A DNA stretch of 64,000 nt, from assembly GCF_014650115.1 (NCBI RefSeq), contig NZ_BMUI01000009.1, forward strand, positions 1 to 64,000. The letters are read 5' to 3'. The position numbers and the translations under genes were made by a program. Below, piece by piece: positions 60,002 to 64,000 of this stretch. The number at the start of each line of letters is the position of its first letter. Within the stretch, counting starts at the first letter, position 1. The notes beneath the pieces were generated by a model. It had not been told where the DNA came from, ran no database searches, and was given only the letters and a program-made list of their open reading frames with translations. The DNA is from Streptomyces olivaceoviridis. Lineage in GTDB: Bacteria > Actinomycetota > Actinomycetes > Streptomycetales > Streptomycetaceae.

Positions 60002-60832
60002 TCAGAGCACCCGTACGGCGCCGGTGGGCGGGTCGTACGACAGCGGGCGCTCCACGACACCGGTGGAGGGGTTCTGCGCGCCGACGAACATGCCGTCGCC
60101 GACGTACACCGCGACGTGGTACGCGGCGCCCGAGTTGCCCCAGTACAGGATGTCGCCCGGCTGGAGGTTGCTCAGCGAGACCTGGGTGCCGGCCGTCGAC
60201 TGGTCCTGGGAGACGCGCGGCAGGCTGATGCCGACCTGCTTGAAGGCCGTCTGCACCAGGCCGGAGCAGTCGTAGGCGGAGGGACCGGTGGCGCCGGAGA
60301 CGTACGCCTTGCCGACCTGCGCCTTCACGAAGCTGATGACGGCCGCGGCCGAACCGGTGGCCGTGGACGTGCTGGTGCTGGTGGACGTGGAGATGGTGGT
60401 GGAGCCGGCGTCCGCCGTGGTGGAGAGCGTGGTCCGCTCCGCGGTGCGGGAGGCGCGGGCGGCGGCCTCCTTGCGGGCGGCCTCCTGGGCCTTCTTCTTG
60501 GCCTCCGCCGCCTTCTCCTTGGCGTCGGCGAGGTCCGCCTTGGCCTGCTTCGCGGCCTTCGCGGCAGCCGCGTCACGCTCGGCCTGCAGCTGGTAGTTCG
60601 CGGCGGCCTGCTCGGTGGCGTCCGCGGACTGGGCCGCCTGAGCGGCCAGATCGGCCGTCAGGGTGGGCAGTTCGAGGGTCTGCGTCACCGGCTCGGCAGC
60701 GTTCGCCGAGCCGGACGCCCCGGCGACTGCCAGGGTGCCGAGGACGCCACCGGCAACTCCGGCCCGCATCGCGAGGGTCGACGCGCTGCGGCGGGGCTTC
60801 CGGTGGCTGCGTATGTGAGCGGTGTGGGACAT
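60002..60832 (-). CDS. NlpC/P60 peptidoglycan hydrolase
   Basis: A 276-residue exported endopeptidase. A signal sequence (about 15-48) ends near ASGSANA. A helical coiled-coil of about 70-140 (Ala/Lys/Glu-rich) is followed by a Thr/Ser linker and a C-terminal NlpC/P60 domain (about 170-275). The catalytic Cys is in SAYDCSGLVQTAFKQ and the His in AYHVAVYVGDGMFVGA. It cleaves peptide stems. ATG 60832 precedes the conserved basic N-region; ATG 60859 and 60889 are in-frame alternatives. The promoter region to 61000 carries GATCAAG-type palindromes. Confidence 0.92.
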   Translation of the reverse strand: MSHTAHIRSHRKPRRSASTLAMRAGVAGGVLGTLAVAGASGSANAAEPVTQTLELPTLTADLAAQAAQSADATEQAAANYQLQAERDAAAAKAAKQAKADLADAKEKAAEAKKKAQEAARKEAAARASRTAERTTLSTTADAGSTTISTSTSTSTSTATGSAAAVISFVKAQVGKAYVSGATGPSAYDCSGLVQTAFKQVGISLPRVSQDQSTAGTQVSLSNLQPGDILYWGNSGAAYHVAVYVGDGMFVGAQNPSTGVVERPLSYDPPTGAVRVL

Positions 60833-60965
60833 GGGAACAACCGGTACCAGGGGCTCCTTCATATCTTCAAGAAACGTGTGCTGCGCCACAGTTGTTCAAT
60901 CGAGACCCGGAAACCCGGGCGTGTCGCTCTTTATTGACGCCGTAACGGACATTGTGGACGCCCGC

Positions 60966-60981
60966 GATCAAGCCCTTGATC
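60966..60981. promoter_or_regulatory. Palindrome GATCAAG-CC-CTTGATC
   Basis: Seven-base arms are perfect. A further TTTGATCA half-site lies at about 60988-60996. It lies 135-150 bp upstream of the NlpC/P60 start and may be an operator. Confidence 0.45.
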
Positions 60982-61280
60982 ACGGTCTTTGATCATTAAG
61001 TCCGAATTGCCCCCCGCTTACCACTGGTTGGGTTCGTTGGCCAAGCCCGGTTCTCAGACGCCTCTCATGAATGTGGCGGACGTCACGGAACGATTACCGG
61101 AATGGTGGCGTCCGGCGCGTGTTCGGCTCGTGAACGCGTGCACGCGCCCCGACCGCGTCCACATCCCGCCCCGACCTCCCCCCGAGGTGTGAACGCGCCC
61201 CACTACCAGCCCTGCGCGTCCACCGCCAATTTGCATGCGTCGGAAGTCTCTTGATATGGAGACGCCCCCTCCGGCCTGCG

Positions 61281-61300
61281 GTGACATGCAAGATTGTCAC
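61281..61300. promoter_or_regulatory. Inverted repeat GTGACA-N8-TGTCAC
   Basis: Six-base arms are perfect. It resembles GTGA/TCAC sites of Crp/Fnr-type regulators but has a longer spacer. It lies about 130 bp before the nuo -10 candidate. Confidence 0.4.
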
Positions 61301-61450
61301 TTCTGGTGATCAACTGAACGCTTCGCGTATGAAGATCACCCATCATCCGACTTCATGATCCTTCGTCAGGTGGTGGAGATCACAAAGCTTGTGCAATACC
61401 CCGTGTCGCAGATCACAGAGCGGCGGGCATAAGATGCGAGGCAGTTGGGC

Positions 61451-61468
61451 TTGTGACCTGCTTCACAT
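61451..61468. promoter_or_regulatory. Rex-like operator upstream of nuoA
   Basis: TTGTGACCTGCTTCACAT matches the Rex operator pattern TTGTGAA-N4-TTCACAA, with TGTGA and TTCACA intact and symmetric. It lies just downstream of the -10 candidate, so Rex binding would block transcription. Rex is the NADH/NAD+-sensing repressor that controls respiratory genes, including nuo, in Streptomyces. The match was judged by eye. Confidence 0.72.
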
Positions 61469-61574
61469 GTTCGCGATCTTCGCCGGGGCGAGCGGGGTTC
61501 GTGGGGCCGGTGAGGCCGGTGTGAGCCCAGTGCAACCGCCAGCAGTCAGCGCCGACTGAGAGGAGCGAGGAGCG

Positions 61575-61934
61575 GTGAACGCGTATGCGCCCATCCTCGT
61601 ACTGGGAGCCCTCGGGGCAGGCTTTGCGATCTTCTCCGTGGTCATGGCCACGCTGATCGGTCCGAAGCGGTACAACCGCGCGAAACTCGAAGCCTACGAG
61701 TGCGGCATCGAGCCGACCCCCACGCCGGCCGGCGGCGGGCGCTTCCCCATCAAGTACTACCTGACGGCGATGCTCTTCATCGTCTTCGACATCGAGATCG
61801 TCTTCCTCTACCCCTGGGCCGTCACCTTCGACGCCCTGGGGATCTTCGGGCTCGTGGAGATGCTGCTCTTCGTGCTCACCGTCTTCGTCGCGTACGCGTA
61901 CGTATGGCGGCGCGGCGGCCTGGAATGGGACTGA
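61575..61934 (+). CDS. nuoA: NADH-quinone oxidoreductase subunit A
   Basis: A 119-residue membrane subunit of complex I with three helices and family stretches KLEAYECGIEPTP, FPIKYYLTAMLFIVFDIEIVFL and YPWAVTFDALG. The CG motif and DIE are conserved in NuoA. GTG 61575 has GAGGAG upstream. It is the first gene of the nuo operon. Confidence 0.97.
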   Translation: MNAYAPILVLGALGAGFAIFSVVMATLIGPKRYNRAKLEAYECGIEPTPTPAGGGRFPIKYYLTAMLFIVFDIEIVFLYPWAVTFDALGIFGLVEMLLFVLTVFVAYAYVWRRGGLEWD

Positions 61935-61949
61935 GGGGCCTTTAACGAC

Positions 61950-62504
61950 ATGGGACTCGAAGAAAAGCTGCCGAGCGGCTTCCTGCTGACCACCGTCGAG
62001 CAGGCCGCGGGCTGGGTGCGCAAGGCGTCCGTCTTCCCGGCCACCTTCGGCCTCGCCTGCTGCGCCATCGAAATGATGACCACCGGCGCCGGCCGCTACG
62101 ACCTGGCCCGCTTCGGCATGGAGGTCTTCCGCGGCTCACCGCGCCAGGCGGACCTGATGATCGTCGCCGGCCGGGTCAGCCAGAAGATGGCGCCCGTCCT
62201 GCGGCAGGTCTACGACCAGATGCCCAACCCCAAGTGGGTGATCTCCATGGGCGTCTGCGCCTCCTCCGGCGGCATGTTCAACAACTACGCGATCGTCCAG
62301 GGCGTCGACCACATCGTCCCGGTCGACATCTACCTGCCCGGCTGCCCGCCCCGCCCCGAGATGCTGATGGACGCGATCCTCAAGCTCCACCAGAAGATCC
62401 AGTCCTCCAAGCTCGGCGTGAACGCCGAAGAGGCGGCCCGCGAGGCGGAGGAGGCGGCGCTCAAGGCCCTGCCCACGATCGAGATGAAGGGGCTGCTGCG
62501 GTGA
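61950..62504 (+). CDS. nuoB: NADH-quinone oxidoreductase subunit B
   Basis: A 184-residue peripheral subunit carrying Fe-S cluster N2. Cysteine ligands are the adjacent pair in FGLACCAIEMM, CASSGGMFNNYA and GCPPRPEM. The region VAGRVSQKMAPVLRQVYDQMP is typical. The start lies 15 bp after nuoA. Confidence 0.97.
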   Translation: MGLEEKLPSGFLLTTVEQAAGWVRKASVFPATFGLACCAIEMMTTGAGRYDLARFGMEVFRGSPRQADLMIVAGRVSQKMAPVLRQVYDQMPNPKWVISMGVCASSGGMFNNYAIVQGVDHIVPVDIYLPGCPPRPEMLMDAILKLHQKIQSSKLGVNAEEAAREAEEAALKALPTIEMKGLLR

Positions 62505-63295
62505 GCGACGCGAACGGCACCCAGGGAAACCACGGGGTGAACGGCTCCGCGAACGGGGTGAACGGCTCCGCGAACGGGGTGAACCCCGAGAAGGACCTCT
62601 CCGCCTCCAACCTCCCCGGCCAGCGCGGCCAGGGCGGCGAGGAGATCCGCGTCCAGCGCGGCATGTTCGGCGCCAACAACGGCGGCGACACCTCCGGCTA
62701 CGGCGGACTGGTCCGCTCGGTCCGACTCCCGGGACCGGCGACCCGGCCCTACGGCGGCTGGTTCGACGAGGTCGCCGACGAGCTGGAGGGCGCCCTGGAG
62801 GAACAGGGACTCCTCCCGCAGAACGCCATCGAGAAGACGGTCGTCGACCGCGGCGAGCTGACCTTCCACATCGAACGCGAGCACCTGGTCCGCGTCGCCC
62901 GCACCCTGCGTGACGACCCGGCGCTGCGCTTCGAGCTGTGCACCGGCGTCAGCGGCGTCCACTACCCGCAGGACAAGGGGCGCGAGCTGCACGCCGTCTA
63001 CCACCTGCGCTCGATCACCCACAACCGGCTGATCCGCCTCGAAGTCAGCGCGCCCGACAGCGACCCGCGCATCCCGTCCCTGGTCTCCGTCTACCCGACG
63101 AACGACTGGCACGAGCGCGAGACCTACGACTTCTTCGGCATCGTCTTCGAAGGTCACCCGGCCCTGACGCGGATCATGATGCCGGACGACTGGCAGGGCC
63201 ACCCGCAGCGCAAGGACTACCCCCTCGGCGGCATCCCCGTCGAGTACAAGGGCGCCCAGATCCCGGCTCCGGACCAGCGGAGGTCGTACTCGTGA
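62501..63295 (+). CDS. nuoC: NADH-quinone oxidoreductase subunit C
   Basis: A 264-residue peripheral subunit of complex I. The conserved domain has DDPALRFELCTGVSGVHYP, the VYPTNDWHERETYDFFGIVFEGHP signature and DDWQGHPQRKDYPLGG. An N-terminal extension of about 70 residues, Asn/Gly-rich, includes a tandemly repeated GVNGSAN encoded by 21-bp repeats (62534-62584). GTG 62501 overlaps the nuoB stop. Confidence 0.96.
   Translation: MSDANGTQGNHGVNGSANGVNGSANGVNPEKDLSASNLPGQRGQGGEEIRVQRGMFGANNGGDTSGYGGLVRSVRLPGPATRPYGGWFDEVADELEGALEEQGLLPQNAIEKTVVDRGELTFHIEREHLVRVARTLRDDPALRFELCTGVSGVHYPQDKGRELHAVYHLRSITHNRLIRLEVSAPDSDPRIPSLVSVYPTNDWHERETYDFFGIVFEGHPALTRIMMPDDWQGHPQRKDYPLGGIPVEYKGAQIPAPDQRRSYS
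62534..62584 (+). repeat. Exact 21-bp tandem repeat inside nuoC
   Basis: Units at 62534-62554 and 62555-62575 are identical, and 62576-62584 repeats the first 9 bp. The period is a multiple of three, so copy-number change keeps the reading frame and adds GVNGSAN units. Confidence 0.85.
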
Positions 63296-64000
63296 GCACG
63301 CAGTCAGCATCCGCCGCGTCGGCCGCGTCCGCGCGCGAGACCACCGAGGGCACCGTCTACACGGTCACCGGTGGCGACTGGGACGAGGTCGTCCAGTCCG
63401 CGGCCCGCGCCGACGACGAGCGCATCGTCGTCAACATGGGTCCCCAGCACCCGTCCACCCATGGAGTGCTCCGCCTGATCCTGGAGATCGAGGGCGAGAC
63501 GGTCACCGAGGCCCGCTGCGGCATCGGCTACCTCCACACCGGCATCGAGAAGAACCTCGAATACCGCACGTGGACGCAGGGCACCACGTTCGTGACGCGC
63601 ATGGACTACCTGACGTCCTTCTTCAACGAGACCGCCTACTGCCTCGCCGTGGAGAAGCTCCTCGGCATCGAGGACCAGATCACCGAGCGCGCCAAGATCA
63701 TCCGGGTGCTCCTGATGGAGCTGAACCGGTTGTCCTCCCACCTGGTGTGCATCGCCACCGGCGGCATGGAGCTGGGCGCCACCACGATCATGATCTACGG
63801 ATTCCGTGATCGTGAAATGATTCTCGACATCTACGAGCTGGTCACGGGCCTGCGCATGAACCACGCGTACATCCGGCCCGGCGGACTCGCCCAGGACCTG
63901 CCGCCCGGCGCGGTGGACCAGATCCGCGAGTTCGTGAAGAAGATGAAGAAGAACCTCCCGGAGTACGACAAGCTCGCCACCGGGAACCCCATCTTCAAGG
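63292..64000 (+). CDS. nuoD: NADH-quinone oxidoreductase subunit D (partial)
   Basis: The first 236 codons of the 49-kDa-type quinone-site subunit; the window ends inside it. Diagnostic stretches are NMGPQHPSTHGVLRLILEIE, the IGYLHTGIEKNLEYRTW region, MDYLTSFFNETAYCLAVE and RPGGLAQDLPPGA. GTG 63292 overlaps the nuoC stop. A non-conserved N-terminal extension of about 40 residues is Ala/Ser-rich. Confidence 0.97.
   Translation, partial: MSTQSASAASAASARETTEGTVYTVTGGDWDEVVQSAARADDERIVVNMGPQHPSTHGVLRLILEIEGETVTEARCGIGYLHTGIEKNLEYRTWTQGTTFVTRMDYLTSFFNETAYCLAVEKLLGIEDQITERAKIIRVLLMELNRLSSHLVCIATGGMELGATTIMIYGFRDREMILDIYELVTGLRMNHAYIRPGGLAQDLPPGAVDQIREFVKKMKKNLPEYDKLATGNPIFK

Larger units (their letters stand above)
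60833..61574. other. Long regulatory region, NlpC/P60 and nuo promoters
   Basis: A 740-bp divergent region without a convincing gene. It holds palindromes at 60966-60981, an inverted repeat at 61281-61300, two GTG-N6-ATCAC sites near 61370-61420, a CATAAGAT -10 candidate for nuo (near 61429-61435) and a Rex-like operator (61451-61468). No ydaO-type c-di-AMP riboswitch is apparent before the NlpC/P60 gene. Confidence 0.5.

Noticed and set aside
60833..61000. c-di-AMP (ydaO) riboswitch upstream of the NlpC/P60 gene
   Set aside because: Expected because such switches precede wall hydrolases in Streptomyces, but the conserved core sequences are not visible.
1..64000. tRNA, rRNA, insertion sequences or prophage genes
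   Set aside because: No tRNA-like clover-leaf, rRNA segment, transposase or integrase was recognised by eye.

Overview
The window looks like chromosomal DNA from a Streptomyces or very close relative. GC content is very high, GTG starts are frequent, and many TAGNNT -10 boxes sit 6-7 nt before a start codon, suggesting leaderless mRNAs. Gene content is also typical: the futalosine menaquinone route, a WhiJ-type HTH/DUF397/ATPase locus, a GAF-SpoIIE phosphatase, a PASTA protein, Rex-type control of nuo, and a common Streptomyces intergenic hairpin at 34719-34752. All calls come from reading the sequence; no database search was run.

Layout. 0-9.6 kb: OmpR-type response regulator and kinase, an MprF-like DUF2156 membrane protein, an M55 D-aminopeptidase, and a 14-TM MFS exporter divergent from an XRE regulator. 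9.8-13.1 kb: an aminoglycoside-phosphotransferase-fold protein and a large GAF/PAS/SpoIIE phosphatase. 13.1-17.1 kb: a tight three-gene operon of a Nudix-type regulator, a nucleosidase with a C-terminal extension, and a four-TM protein. The last two share a short motif resembling amyloid-signalling sequences; this is the best candidate for an undescribed conflict/immunity system. 17.2-27.3 kb: flavoprotein, a probably frameshifted gene, hemL, a phosphatase, a TAT lipoprotein, the system II cytochrome c biogenesis operon (TlpA/CcdA/ResB/CcsB) and an SRPBCC protein. 27.3-29.8 kb: a free-standing condensation-fold protein and an IPNS-like oxygenase, an orphan biosynthetic pair.

29.9-36.3 kb: menaquinone genes (UbiD-like, MqnP, UbiX, MqnE), an AsnC regulator, UdgX, a GNAT protein and a DUF4229 protein. 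36.4-41.4 kb: TetR regulator, MaoC-like protein, long-chain acyl-CoA ligase and LysR regulator. 41.3-43.6 kb: WhiJ-type locus and a methyltransferase. 43.6-47.3 kb: receptor Ser/Thr kinase, AzlCD with its likely regulator, and a cold-shock protein. 47.6-51.1 kb: MqnA, prepilin peptidase, MqnC and an amidohydrolase-like protein lacking the HxH metal motif. 51.1-56.8 kb: surface-polysaccharide genes (GH18-like lipoprotein, deacetylase-GT2 fusion, acyltransferase) coupled to menG. 56.8-64 kb: PASTA protein, GNAT, geranylgeranyl-reductase-like flavoprotein, peptide deformylase, NlpC/P60 hydrolase, and the start of the nuo operon behind a Rex-like operator.

Together much of the window serves respiration: menaquinone synthesis, its methylation and probably side-chain reduction, cytochrome c maturation, haem precursor synthesis and NADH dehydrogenase. 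Accessory islands lie between these blocks. MqnB, MqnD and the polyprenyl diphosphate synthase are not in the window.
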